From NCBI RefSeq assembly GCF_003001955.1, contig NZ_PVNH01000004.1:1-64000 (forward strand): DNA of 64,000 nt, written 5' to 3'. The notes below the pieces were generated by a model that was not told the DNA's origin, made no database searches, and was given only the letters and a program-made list of their open reading frames with translations. This document shows positions 7,845-15,368 of the stretch, one piece after another. Both the position numbers and the translations under genes were made by a program. The DNA is from Prauserella shujinwangii (GTDB lineage Bacteria; Actinomycetota; Actinomycetes; Mycobacteriales; Pseudonocardiaceae). Position 1 is the stretch's first letter; each line of letters starts with the position of its first letter.

Positions 7845-8666
7845 TCAGGTACCGCTGAGCTGCGGCTGCGGCCCCGGCCCTCCGGCCCGGTCGAGCTCGT
7901 GCCGGAGGGTGTCGAGCTCGGCACCTCCCGCCATGTGGTGGGTGAGGTCGTCGAGGGTGAGGTCCGCGCGGGCCGCGTCGAGCTCGATGCGGCCGTGCTG
8001 CAGCACGGTGAAGTGGTCACCGACGAGGAAGGCGTGGTGCGGGTTGTGGGTGATGAAGATGACCGCCAGCCCCGCGTCGCGCGCGGCGGCGATGTACTTG
8101 AGCACCACACCGGACTGCTTGACGCCGAGCGCTGCCGTGGGTTCGTCCAGGATCAGCACCCGGGCGCCGAAGTGGATGGCGCGGGCGATGGCCACGCACT
8201 GCCGTTGCCCACCGGAGAGGGTCCCGATGGGCTGCTCGACGTCGGGCAGGTCGATGCCCATCTTCTTCAGCTCGGTGTCGGTGGTGGCGCGCATGGTCCC
8301 GACGTCGAGCCTGCGCAGCGGCCACGTTCCCGTGGTGATCTCGGAGCCGAGGAAGAAGTTGCGCCACACCGGCATCAGCGGGACCACGGCCAGGTCCTGG
8401 TACACGGTGGCGATGCCGCGGTCGAGCGCGTCCCGGGGCGAGGTGAACCGCACCGGGACGCCGTCGACCCGGTAGCTGCCCTCGTCGTAGCCGTGCAGTC
8501 CGGACACGATCTTGATGAGGGTGGACTTGCCCGCGCCGTTGTCGCCGAGGATGCAGGTCACCTGGTTCTCGTGCACGGCGAGGGAGACCTGGTCCAGTGC
8601 GCGGATGTTGCCGTAGCTCTTGCCCACGCCGTCCAGCTCGACCACGGGGGTGTGGTTGTCGGTCAT
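7845..8666 (-). CDS. ABC importer ATP-binding protein (CUT2/sugar type)
   Basis: The 273-residue ATPase has Walker [10 protein letters not shown] (about residues 38-46), Q-loop VYQDLAVV, signature LSGGQRQ, Walker [12 protein letters not shown] and switch His in FITHNPHHA. It has a single nucleotide-binding domain, like FrcA, unlike the duplicated RbsA. The ATG at 8666 is preceded by GGAGGTGACGACC. It is the third gene of a binding protein-permease-ATPase operon and starts 5 bases after the permease stop. It powers import of a small sugar or polyol; the substrate cannot be told from sequence. Confidence 0.93.
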   Translation of the reverse strand: MTDNHTPVVELDGVGKSYGNIRALDQVSLAVHENQVTCILGDNGAGKSTLIKIVSGLHGYDEGSYRVDGVPVRFTSPRDALDRGIATVYQDLAVVPLMPVWRNFFLGSEITTGTWPLRRLDVGTMRATTDTELKKMGIDLPDVEQPIGTLSGGQRQCVAIARAIHFGARVLILDEPTAALGVKQSGVVLKYIAAARDAGLAVIFITHNPHHAFLVGDHFTVLQHGRIELDAARADLTLDDLTHHMAGGAELDTLRHELDRAGGPGPQPQLSGT

Positions 8667-8671
8667 GGTCG

Positions 8672-9730
8672 TCACCTCCGTGCCGCCCGGTTGCGCACCC
8701 ACAGGTTGAGCAGGGTCGCCACCAGCAGGGTGATCCCGACGAAGAACATGTACCAGTCGGGGTTCCAGTTCGCGAACACGATGCCCTGGCCGGTCATGCC
8801 GAAGATGAACGCGCCGATCGCGGCACCGATCGCCGAGCCGTAGCCGCCGGTGAGCAGGCAACCGCCCACCACCGCGGCCGCGATGAAGATGAGCTCCTGG
8901 CCGACGCCTTCACCGGACTGCACGGTGTTGAACGCGAACAGCTTGTGCATGCCCGCGAACCAGGCCGTGAACCCGACCGTCATGAACAGGCCGATCTTGG
9001 TCCGGTTGACCGGCACGCCGACCGCGCGGGCGGAGTCGGCCTTGCCGCCCACGGCGAAGATCCAGTTGCCCACCTTGGTACGCAGCAGGACCCACGTCGC
9101 GACGGCCACGAACAGCAGCCACCAGAACACGGTGATCTTCACCGAGACCGATCCGATCTGCACGGACGAGGCGAAGATCGCCTTGGCGGAGTCGAAACCG
9201 TCCATGTCGGAGATCGAGTTGGTCGCGACGTTGCCGGTGACCAGTTTGGTCATCGCGAGGTTGAGGCCCTGCAACATCAGGAACGTCGCCAGGGTCACCA
9301 GGAAGCTGGGCAACTTCGTGCGGGTGAGCACGAACCCGTTGAACAAGCCGATCCCCAGCGAGACCAGCAGGGCGAAGACCACCCCGACCCAGACGTTCAG
9401 ACTGAGCTGGAAGGCGAACATGCTGGCCGCGAGGGCCGAGGTGGTCACGCCGACGCCGGCGGAGAGGTCGAACTCGCCGCCTATCATGAGCAGGCACACC
9501 CCGACCGTGACGATCCCGATCGTCGACGACGCGTACAGCACAGTGGACTGTGCTCCAGGGGTGCGGAACGGGTCGGCGATCGCGTAGAACATCACGAAGA
9601 TCGCCACCGCTCCCATCAGCGACCCGACCTCGGGCCTGCCGAAGAACCGCTTGCTCCACGACTTGCGGCTCACCTGGGTGTGTTCCCGCCTGGGTGTCGG
9701 CGGCGCTGGCGCGGGATGTACCTGAGTCAT
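8672..9730 (-). CDS. ABC importer permease (CUT2/FrcC-like)
   Basis: A 352-residue membrane protein with roughly ten hydrophobic segments in the BPD_transp_2 pattern, for example [19 protein letters not shown] (the conserved loop after the third helix), [14 protein letters not shown] and [17 protein letters not shown] 45-residue hydrophilic N-terminal extension precedes the first helix. It is encoded between the binding protein (18 bases upstream) and the ATPase (5 bases downstream). It probably homodimerises, as no second permease gene is present. Control is likely by the divergent LacI protein. Confidence 0.93.
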   Translation of the reverse strand: MTQVHPAPAPPTPRREHTQVSRKSWSKRFFGRPEVGSLMGAVAIFVMFYAIADPFRTPGAQSTVLYASSTIGIVTVGVCLLMIGGEFDLSAGVGVTTSALAASMFAFQLSLNVWVGVVFALLVSLGIGLFNGFVLTRTKLPSFLVTLATFLMLQGLNLAMTKLVTGNVATNSISDMDGFDSAKAIFASSVQIGSVSVKITVFWWLLFVAVATWVLLRTKVGNWIFAVGGKADSARAVGVPVNRTKIGLFMTVGFTAWFAGMHKLFAFNTVQSGEGVGQELIFIAAAVVGGCLLTGGYGSAIGAAIGAFIFGMTGQGIVFANWNPDWYMFFVGITLLVATLLNLWVRNRAARR

Positions 9731-9748
9731 CTGCTTCCGCCTCCCCGG

Positions 9749-10750
9749 CTACCGGGTGCCGTTCGCGGCGAACTCGGCGATCTGGTCGATGTTGTCCTTG
9801 GTGATGAACGCGGGACCGGTCAGTACGGGCTCTTCCCGGCCGCCCATGTAGTTGCCGTTGTGCTGGTAGAGCCAGATGGCGTCGACCGCGAGGTAGCCCT
9901 GCAGGTACGGCTGCTGGTCGACCGCGAACTGCACGTCGCCGTCCTTGATGGCCTGCACGAGATCCTTGTTGGTGTCGAAGGTCGCGATCTTGGCCGCACT
10001 GCCCGCGTCGGACGCCGACTGCACGGCCGCCAGCGCGAACGGCGCGCCCAGCGTGGCGATGTAGTCGATGCCGGCGTCCTGCTGCAGCTTCGCCTGGATG
10101 GTCGACTGCACCGAGGGCATGTCGGCGCCGTTGACGTAGAGGATCTCCGCCTTGCCCTGGAAGGCCTTCTTCACCCCCGCGCACCGGGCCTCCAGGGCCA
10201 CGTGTCCCTGCTCCTGGATGACGCAGAGCACGTGCTTGGCGCCCTCCTCGTTGAGGCGGCGGCCGAAGGCCTCGCCCGCGACGGTCTCGTCCTGGCCGAA
10301 GTACCCGAGCAGGCCGGCTTCCTTCCACTCGTTGAGTCCCGAGTTGAACCCCACCACGGGAATCCCCGCGTCCTGTGCCTTCCGCACGACGTCGGTGAGC
10401 GCGTCCGGCTTGGCCAGGGTGACCGCGATGCCGTCCACGTTCTGGTCGATCGCGTTCTGGACGAGGTTCGCCTGCTTGCCCGCGTCCGGGTTGGCGGAGT
10501 AGACGAGTTCGATGTTGTCCTTTGCCGCGGCGGCCTGCGCGCCCTTGCGCAGGATGTCCCAGAACGTGTCGCCGGGCACGGCGTGGGTGATCATCGCGAC
10601 CTTCAGCCGCGGCGTGTCGGCGGTACCCGCGCCGGCCCCGGCGGCGTCCTCCTCGGCCTGCTTGCCGCCGCTGCTGCTGCAGCCGGCCAGCGCGAGCAGC
10701 CCGGCCATGACCAGGGCCAGCGGGCCCAGTAGACGGTTCCTTGTCTTCAT
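9749..10750 (-). CDS. Sugar-binding lipoprotein of ABC importer
   Basis: A 333-residue type I periplasmic-binding-fold protein (Peripla_BP_4). The signal peptide ends in a lipobox, LLALAGC at residues 18-24, so the protein is lipid-anchored outside the membrane. The mature part shows VAMITHAVPGDTFWDILRKG, NAIDQNVDGIAVTLAKPD and GIPVVGFNSG, typical of ribose/inositol/fructose binders. It is the first gene of the operon. Its upstream region carries three overlapping palindromes that look like operators of the divergent LacI gene product. The ligand is not predictable from sequence alone. Confidence 0.93.
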   Translation of the reverse strand: MKTRNRLLGPLALVMAGLLALAGCSSSGGKQAEEDAAGAGAGTADTPRLKVAMITHAVPGDTFWDILRKGAQAAAAKDNIELVYSANPDAGKQANLVQNAIDQNVDGIAVTLAKPDALTDVVRKAQDAGIPVVGFNSGLNEWKEAGLLGYFGQDETVAGEAFGRRLNEEGAKHVLCVIQEQGHVALEARCAGVKKAFQGKAEILYVNGADMPSVQSTIQAKLQQDAGIDYIATLGAPFALAAVQSASDAGSAAKIATFDTNKDLVQAIKDGDVQFAVDQQPYLQGYLAVDAIWLYQHNGNYMGGREEPVLTGPAFITKDNIDQIAEFAANGTR

Positions 10751-10784
10751 TCTCGTGGCACCTCTTCGTGCATCCGGTGGGGAG

Positions 10785-10824
10785 CTAGTGCGCTCTACTA
10801 GCGCGCTCTAGTAGTCGCGTACTA
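10785..10824. promoter_or_regulatory. Overlapping LacI-type operator palindromes
   Basis: Three inverted repeats tile the gap between the ABC operon and its divergent LacI gene: CTAG-N9-CTAG at 10785-10801, CTACTAG-CGCGCT-CTAGTAG at 10795-10814 (7-bp arms, no mismatch) and TAGTA-GTCGCG-TACTA at 10809-10824. Arms and spacing suit LacI-family dimers, and the overlap suggests cooperative or mutually exclusive binding. A TACTAT (10820-10825) could be the -10 element of the LacI gene. The binding protein is inferred from position. Confidence 0.65.
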
Positions 10825-10896
10825 TGCTTCGGGTCACACTCGGATGTCAATACTTGGGGCTGAACGGTTACCGGGGGAGGGGGCAGGATCGGCGGC

Positions 10897-11943
10897 ATGA
10901 GCGAGGACGGATCTCGAGCGGGCGAACGGCGTCCGCGGCGCGCGCGACCGACCATGGCGGACGTCGCGGCGAAGGTCGGGGTGTCCCGCGCGCTGGTGTC
11001 GCTGGTGTTCCGCAACGAGCCGGGCGCGAGCAAGGAGACCAGGGACCGGGTGTTCCAGGCCGCGGAGGAGCTCGGGTACCGCCCGGACAGCGCGGCGCAG
11101 ATGCTCGCGCGCAGCCGCAGCAAGGTGCTCGGCGTGATGCTGACCGTCCGCAACCCGTTCCACGCCGACCTGGTCGAGGGCATCTACCCGGTGGCGGAAG
11201 AGCTCGGCTACGACATCCTGCTCTCGGCCGCCGCCCCGACCAGGGACGAGCGCAAGGCGGTCGAGGCGCTGCTGAGCCACCGTTGTGAGGCGCTGATGCT
11301 GCTCGGCCCGAAGCTGGAGTCCCGCGACCTCGCGCAGCTCGCCGAGCGCATCCCCGTGGTCGTGCTGGGCAGGCGGTTTCCCGGGGTTGAGGTGGACTCC
11401 GTGCACACCGCGGAGGCGAAGGGCGTCCGGCAGGTCATCGACCACCTCGTCGAGCTCGGGCACGCCGACATCCTGCACATCGACGGCGGACGGGGCGCGG
11501 GCTCGGTCGAGCGCCGCAGGGCCTACCGCGCCGCCATGCGCAGGCACGGGCTCGCCGACCGGATCCGGGTGCTGCCCGGCGACCACACGGAGGAGTCCGG
11601 TGCGCAGGCGGCCGCGACGCTGCTCGCCGACCGGGAGAACCTGCCGACCGCCGTGTTCGCGAGCAACGACCGGTGCGCGCTCGGCTTCCTCGACTTCGTC
11701 TGGCGCGCCGGGCTCCAGGTCCCGGACGACCTGTCCGTGGTGGGCTTCGACGACAGCCACCTCGCCCACCTCTCGCACATCGACCTGACGACGGTGCGGC
11801 AGGACCCCGACCGGCAGGCGGAGCTCGCGGTGCGGGTCGTCGTGGAGCGGCTGTCCGGCGAGCGGTCCGAGGCGCGGGAGCTGGTGCTGGACCCCAAGTT
11901 CGTCGCGCGCGGCACCACCGGGCCGCCGCCCGGGCGCGGCTGA
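10897..11943 (+). CDS. LacI-family transcriptional regulator
   Basis: A 348-residue repressor. An Arg-rich N-terminal tail precedes the LacI helix-turn-helix TMADVAAKVGVSRALVSLVF (about residues 19-38) and the hinge. The rest is a periplasmic-binding-like sensor domain (VLGVMLTVRNPFHADLVEGI, FASNDRCALGFLDFV, SVVGFDDSHLAHL, TTVRQDP). It is divergent from the ABC sugar operon across 146 bases that contain matching palindromes, so it most likely represses that operon and itself until the transported sugar, or a derivative of it, binds. The ATG at 10897 follows a weak G-rich ribosome binding site. Confidence 0.93.
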   Translation: MSEDGSRAGERRPRRARPTMADVAAKVGVSRALVSLVFRNEPGASKETRDRVFQAAEELGYRPDSAAQMLARSRSKVLGVMLTVRNPFHADLVEGIYPVAEELGYDILLSAAAPTRDERKAVEALLSHRCEALMLLGPKLESRDLAQLAERIPVVVLGRRFPGVEVDSVHTAEAKGVRQVIDHLVELGHADILHIDGGRGAGSVERRRAYRAAMRRHGLADRIRVLPGDHTEESGAQAAATLLADRENLPTAVFASNDRCALGFLDFVWRAGLQVPDDLSVVGFDDSHLAHLSHIDLTTVRQDPDRQAELAVRVVVERLSGERSEARELVLDPKFVARGTTGPPPGRG

Positions 11944-12055
11944 CACCGGCGAATCCCACCCTGCCGCGCGACCCGGCCGGGGTTTTTCCGGTGTGTGCCC
12001 GGGTATGTCCGCGACATCACGGATTCACCGGAGTCGCTGGAGGAAGGAGCCAGCC

Positions 12056-12217
12056 ATGCCACCGCACGTCGAGACCGACTCGGCCCCAGCCGACCCGCCG
12101 CCGGTGATCGAGCCGGGGCGGCACGGCGCGGGGGGTGACTCGGCGGGTAACCAGCGGGTGCCCGCTCCGCGTGAGGAGGAGGACCTGGAGCCGACGATCG
12201 TCCTCGGCCGCGAGTGA
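12056..12217 (+). CDS. Small acidic protein of unknown function
   Basis: The ORF encodes 53 residues starting MPPHVETDSAP and ending EEEDLEPTIVLGRE. The ATG at 12056 has an excellent ribosome binding site (GGAGGAAGGAG, 12039-12049), which supports real translation. The protein is Pro/Glu-rich, without cysteine, signal peptide or recognisable domain. Its last 37 codons are repeated exactly about 258 bases downstream as a fragment without a start. The gene lies between the LacI gene and a secreted-protein gene on the other strand. Confidence 0.6.
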   Translation: MPPHVETDSAPADPPPVIEPGRHGAGGDSAGNQRVPAPREEEDLEPTIVLGRE

Positions 12218-12284
12218 GCCCGGCCGGTGGCCGCTGTGTGGGCGGCCTGGGTGGTTGGCCTGTGTGGGCGGCCTGGGTGGACGG

Positions 12285-12350
12285 CCCGGTGGGTCACCGG
12301 TTCGTGTGGGGCTCCCGGGTTCTGGTTGTTGTCGGTGTTGGTTGCGGCGG
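12285..12350 (-). pseudogene. Fragment of the secreted-protein gene 3' end
   Basis: Read on the minus strand this gives ...TNTDNNQNPGA..., matching the intact gene's C-terminal RTDNNQNLGVACKDW around the TDNNQN core, then diverging and losing the stop. It is the left-copy remnant created by the tandem duplication. Confidence 0.6.
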
Positions 12351-12360
12351 GCCCGCGGCC

Positions 12361-12475
12361 GGTGATCGAGCCGGGGCGGCACGGCGCGGGGGGTGACTCG
12401 GCGGGTAACCAGCGGGTGCCCGCTCCGCGTGAGGAGGAGGACCTGGAGCCGACGATCGTCCTCGGCCGCGAGTGA
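12361..12475 (+). pseudogene. Second, 5'-truncated copy of the small acidic gene
   Basis: This encodes the same 37 C-terminal residues (from VIEPGRHG to IVLGRE and the same stop) as the intact gene at 12056-12217, but has neither its ribosome binding site nor its first 16 codons. A longer frame runs in from upstream spacer DNA, but its Trp/Gly-rich start looks like translated intergenic sequence. Confidence 0.75.
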
Positions 12476-12538
12476 GCCCGGCCGGTGGCCGCTGTGTGGG
12501 CGGCCTGGGTGGTTGGCTTGTGTGGACGGCCCGGTGGG

Positions 12539-12943
12539 TCACCAGTCCTTGCAGGCGACCCCCAGGTTCTGGTTGTTGTCGGTGCGGTAGATCGAGCCGC
12601 AGCTGCGGATGCCGATCCCGCCCGCGTAGGTCGCGTTGATGTCGAAGTCCTGGTAGCAGCTGCCGCCGGTGCCCGAACCGCCGCAGATCTTCGACGCCGC
12701 CTTGGTCGGCCCCGTCGTGGCGTAGTAGGTGAACCGGTACTCGGCGGGACCCTGTGGCTCGGTGATGGTGTGGATCGCCACCCAGTCGACGTGGTAGCCG
12801 CTGCCGAAAACGACCATCTGCACCATCCCGTCGTTCACCGCGAAGTCCATGGTGTGCAGTTCCTGGCTCATCGCGGGTGTGGTGAGCGCCGCCGCGAGGG
12901 CGACACCCGCGGCGGCGGCGACGAGCCGCCTGAGCTTCAGCAT
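12539..12943 (-). CDS. Small secreted protein with four cysteines
   Basis: A 134-residue precursor. Residues 1-26 are a Sec signal peptide (LKLRR, then VAAAAGVALAAALTTPAMS, with cleavage near ALTTPAMSQ). The mature part of about 108 residues is Tyr/Gly/Asn-rich and contains four cysteines (KICGG, GSCYQ, RSCGS, VACKDW), suggesting two disulfides and a compact extracellular beta-rich fold. I do not recognise a family. The gene stands alone, ends in the tandem duplication and is divergent from the gene at 13077. Confidence 0.75.
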   Translation of the reverse strand: MLKLRRLVAAAAGVALAAALTTPAMSQELHTMDFAVNDGMVQMVVFGSGYHVDWVAIHTITEPQGPAEYRFTYYATTGPTKAASKICGGSGTGGSCYQDFDINATYAGGIGIRSCGSIYRTDNNQNLGVACKDW

Positions 12944-13076
12944 TGATCCCCCAGTTGCACAGCGTGGTTGGAATTTTTCGCACGGTAAGTCCGGCCGGGA
13001 AAAGTTGTCAATGGATCTGTCCGTGCGACCGCGGCACTGTGCGCCCTGCCGCGGTGTAGCGTGCTACATTGGTCGC

Positions 13077-13322
13077 ATGATTCGCAGGGACCGGGAACTG
13101 CTCGCCCGCCTGTCGGCGCTGAACACCTACCTCGGTGAGGTCGTGGTGGAGCTGCTGCACCGGCAGGACGGCGGCGAGCTGCCCGCGGACGGTCTCCGGC
13201 GGCTCGGCGGGCATCTCCAGCAGCTCACCGCGGACGTGCTCGCCCGCGCCGACGAGCTCGACGCCGTGGTCATCGACGTGCCCGTCGCCGACCGGCCCGC
13301 GCGGCTCACCACTCGTGAGTGA
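13077..13322 (+). CDS. Small hypothetical protein, helical
   Basis: An 81-residue protein beginning MIRRDRELLARLSALNTYL with a second amphipathic helix (LRRLGGHLQQLTADVLARADEL), without membrane segment or known domain. Upstream, the sequence TAGCGTGCTACATT about 20 bases before the ATG may be a -10 region, so the transcript could have a very short leader. The last codons and the TGA lie inside a long palindrome (13304-13365), so the C-terminal LTTRE is specified by the repeat. Confidence 0.65.
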   Translation: MIRRDRELLARLSALNTYLGEVVVELLHRQDGGELPADGLRRLGGHLQQLTADVLARADELDAVVIDVPVADRPARLTTRE

Positions 13323-13365
13323 GAAACGTCGTTCTAACAACGTTCCTCACTCACGAGTGGTGAGC
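13304..13365. repeat. Palindrome family B, copy 1 (CTCGTGAG type)
   Basis: Inverted repeat whose 20-base outer arms start GCTCACCACTCGTGAGTGAG and pair exactly with the other end; the inner part continues with few mismatches around a short loop. It supplies the stop codon of the gene at 13077-13322 and stands before the 3-hydroxyacyl-CoA dehydrogenase gene. Related copies are at 32546 and 48431. A terminator-like role is inferred; there is no T-tract. Confidence 0.85.
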
Positions 13366-13424
13366 GGGTCCGGCACCGGTACGGTCCTCGGTGGCTGTCG
13401 CACGCCGGATGCGAAGGAGACCCG

Positions 13425-14720
13425 ATGCCCGCCGAACCGTCCCCCCGCGCCGCCGAACCGGACCGGGAAGCCGCCCGCGCGCACCTCGCGGCCGCCGAGA
13501 CCGCGGCGGCACAGGGCCCCGCCGCCGCGCCGCGCACGGTGGAGCGGGTCGGCGTGGTCGGTGCGGGCACGATGGGCTCGGGTATCGCCACCGCGTTCCT
13601 GCAGGCCGGCTTTCCGGTCACGGTCGTGGAACAGGCACAGGAGGCCCTCGACCGCGGCGTCGCCCGCATCCGCGACATCCAGGACAAGGCCGTCGCCAAG
13701 GGCAAGGCCGAACGCGCGGAGGCCGATCGCAGGCTCGCCGCGCTGACCGCCACCACCGACCGCGCCGGGCTGGCAGGTTGCGACCTCGTGGTCGAAGCCG
13801 TGTTCGAGGACATGGCGGTCAAACGGGACCTGCTCGCCGAGCTCGGCGGCCTGGTCAAGGCGGGTGCGATCCTCGCCTCCAACACGTCCTACCTCGACCT
13901 CGACCAGCTCGCCGCGGCCACCGGGCGGCCGGGCGACGTCGTGGGCCTGCACTTCTTCAGCCCCGCGCACATCATGCGCCTGCTGGAGGTGGTGCGGGGC
14001 GAGCACACCGCCGACGACACGCTGGCCACCGCGCTCGACCTCGGCCGCGGGCTCGGGAAGCTGCCGGTGGTGGCGCGGGTGTGCGACGGGTTCATCGGCA
14101 ACCGGATCTACAACGCCTACCGGACCCAGTGTGAGTTCATGCTGGAGGAGGGTGCGCTGCCCGAGCAGGTCGACGCGGCACTGGAGGAGTTCGGCTTCGC
14201 GATGGGCCCGTTCGCCGTCGGTGACCTGTCCGGTTTGGACATCGCGTGGGCGAACCGCAAGCGGCTCGCCGCGACCCGCGACCCGCGCGAGCGGGTGCCG
14301 GGAGTGCTCGACCGGCTGTGCGAGCGGGGGAGATTCGGCCGCAAGTCGGGTGCTGGCTACTACCGCTACCCCGACGGTTCCCGGCGCGGTGAGGTCGACG
14401 AGACCGTGCACGAGATCATCCGCGAGGTCTCGGCCGAGCGGGGCTTTTCGCGGCGGGAGTTCGCGGCCGAGGAGATCCGGCGGCGCGCGCTCGGTGCGAT
14501 CGTGAACGAGGCGGGTCTCGTACTGGCGGACGGGATCGCGGAGCGGCCCTCGGACATCGACGTGGTGCTCGTCCACGGCTACGGCTTCCCCGCCGACCGG
14601 GGTGGCCCGCTGTACTGGGCGGCCCGGCACCGCGCCGACGTCGAGGCCGGTATCGCCGCCGCCGAGCGGGCCACCGGCTTCGGCTTCCGCCGCGCCGACC
14701 TCGCCCGGTTGCTGAGCTAG
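13425..14720 (+). CDS. 3-hydroxyacyl-CoA dehydrogenase (monofunctional)
   Basis: The 431-residue enzyme oxidises (S)-3-hydroxyacyl-CoA with NAD. A 40-residue Ala/Pro-rich leader precedes the Rossmann domain, with VGVVGAGTMGSGIATAFLQAG (GxGxxG) at about residues 43-63, VVEAVFEDMAVK and ASNTSYLDLDQLA. The catalytic His lies in GLHFFSPAHIMRLLEVV, and DGFIGNRIYNAYRTQ begins the C-terminal helical domain, which is duplicated as in FadB. It lacks the enoyl-CoA hydratase half of FadB. It stands alone between a family B palindrome and a hairpin terminator. It could serve fatty-acid or aromatic-acid beta-oxidation. Confidence 0.93.
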   Translation: MPAEPSPRAAEPDREAARAHLAAAETAAAQGPAAAPRTVERVGVVGAGTMGSGIATAFLQAGFPVTVVEQAQEALDRGVARIRDIQDKAVAKGKAERAEADRRLAALTATTDRAGLAGCDLVVEAVFEDMAVKRDLLAELGGLVKAGAILASNTSYLDLDQLAAATGRPGDVVGLHFFSPAHIMRLLEVVRGEHTADDTLATALDLGRGLGKLPVVARVCDGFIGNRIYNAYRTQCEFMLEEGALPEQVDAALEEFGFAMGPFAVGDLSGLDIAWANRKRLAATRDPRERVPGVLDRLCERGRFGRKSGAGYYRYPDGSRRGEVDETVHEIIREVSAERGFSRREFAAEEIRRRALGAIVNEAGLVLADGIAERPSDIDVVLVHGYGFPADRGGPLYWAARHRADVEAGIAAAERATGFGFRRADLARLLS

Positions 14721-14750
14721 AAGTCCCCCAAGGTGGCCTTGGGGGACTTC
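14720..14750. terminator. Bidirectional hairpin terminator
   Basis: Perfect 14-base arms, GAAGTCCCCCAAGG and CCTTGGGGGACTTC, with a 3-base loop. It begins on the last base of the dehydrogenase stop codon and ends 3 bases before the stop of the convergent small gene at 14754, so it can end both transcripts. Confidence 0.85.
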
Positions 14751-14753
14751 ACG

Positions 14754-14939
14754 TCAGCCCTTCTCGGATTCGTCCTGGTGCTCGTCGATCGGCGGGACCG
14801 CCGGGTCGTCGTCGGCGGGCGGCTCCGGATCGCGCCACTCCTCGGCCCGGCTGGGGCGGTTGCCCTTCAGCATGCCCTGCAGTTCCGACTTGAGCTCGTC
14901 GTCCTCGCGGGGGCTGTGCCGGTCGCTCTCGCGGTGCAT
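14754..14939 (-). CDS. Small charged hypothetical protein
   Basis: A 61-residue, highly charged protein (MHRESDRHSPREDDEL, ELQGMLKGNRPSRAEEWRD, then a Pro/Asp/Glu-rich tail), probably unstructured, with no known domain. The ATG at 14939 follows AGGAGG at ideal spacing, which is why I prefer it to longer upstream frames. It is convergent with the dehydrogenase gene and divergent from the membrane-protein gene at 15110. Confidence 0.65.
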   Translation of the reverse strand: MHRESDRHSPREDDELKSELQGMLKGNRPSRAEEWRDPEPPADDDPAVPPIDEHQDESEKG

Positions 14940-15109
14940 GTGAGCCTCCTTTCCCGTGGCCAGCGGCCTACCCGAGCGCCGACGGGGCGAAACGCGGCCG
15001 GGTTTGCGCGCGCCGCGGTGGGTACCCGTGGGACAGGACCGTGACCGAGGCGGTGCCGGACGAGCCGGGACGAGCCAGGTCGAGGCAGCACTGGAACGGG
15101 AGGCAGGCC

Positions 15110-15343
15110 ATGACCGCCCCACCGCCCGATCCGGACCCGCGCGAGACGCCGGGGCTGGAGGAGGGCGGCGGCGTCGCCCCCGGCGACACGCCGCCCGACT
15201 CCGCGCAGACGTCGGGGCTGTCGCACCGCGAGCCCCGGCAGTCGAAGGGCATGTCGCTGGCGTGGGTGCTCACCATCGCGATCGTGGTCGTCCTCGTCGC
15301 CGGTTTCTTCATCGCCTACCTGGTCACCGTGCTCGCCGAGTAG
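15110..15343 (+). CDS. DUF6480-like small membrane protein
   Basis: A 77-residue protein with a disordered, acidic Pro/Asp-rich N-terminus (MTAPPPDPDPRETPGLEEGG) and one C-terminal membrane helix (WVLTIAIVVVLVAGFFIAYL). This matches the small DUF6480-type proteins common in actinobacteria; function is unknown. The ATG at 15110 follows GGGAGG. The gene ends 25 bases before the NADH dehydrogenase gene and may share its transcript. Confidence 0.7.
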   Translation: MTAPPPDPDPRETPGLEEGGGVAPGDTPPDSAQTSGLSHREPRQSKGMSLAWVLTIAIVVVLVAGFFIAYLVTVLAE

Positions 15344-15368
15344 CGAGAAACCCCGAGGAGGTCGTCGA

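Larger units (their letters stand above)
12101..12590. repeat. Tandem direct duplication, offset about 258 bases
   Basis: The segment starting GGTGATCGAGCCGG at 12103 recurs at 12361 with essentially no change through the end of the small ORF and about 50 bases beyond. After that the copies differ by a short deletion in the right copy (the GCGGCCTGGGTGG piece) but realign at GACGGCCCGGTGGGTCACC and again at GGTTCTGGTTGTTGTCGGTG. The unit spans the 3' part of the small plus-strand gene and the 3' tip of the minus-strand secreted-protein gene. Each copy therefore keeps one gene intact and one as a fragment. Confidence 0.85.

Noticed and set aside
12227-12475. 82-codon frame covering the second copy of the small acidic gene
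   Set aside because: The first half is translated spacer DNA and there is no ribosome binding site; treated as a fragment left by the duplication.
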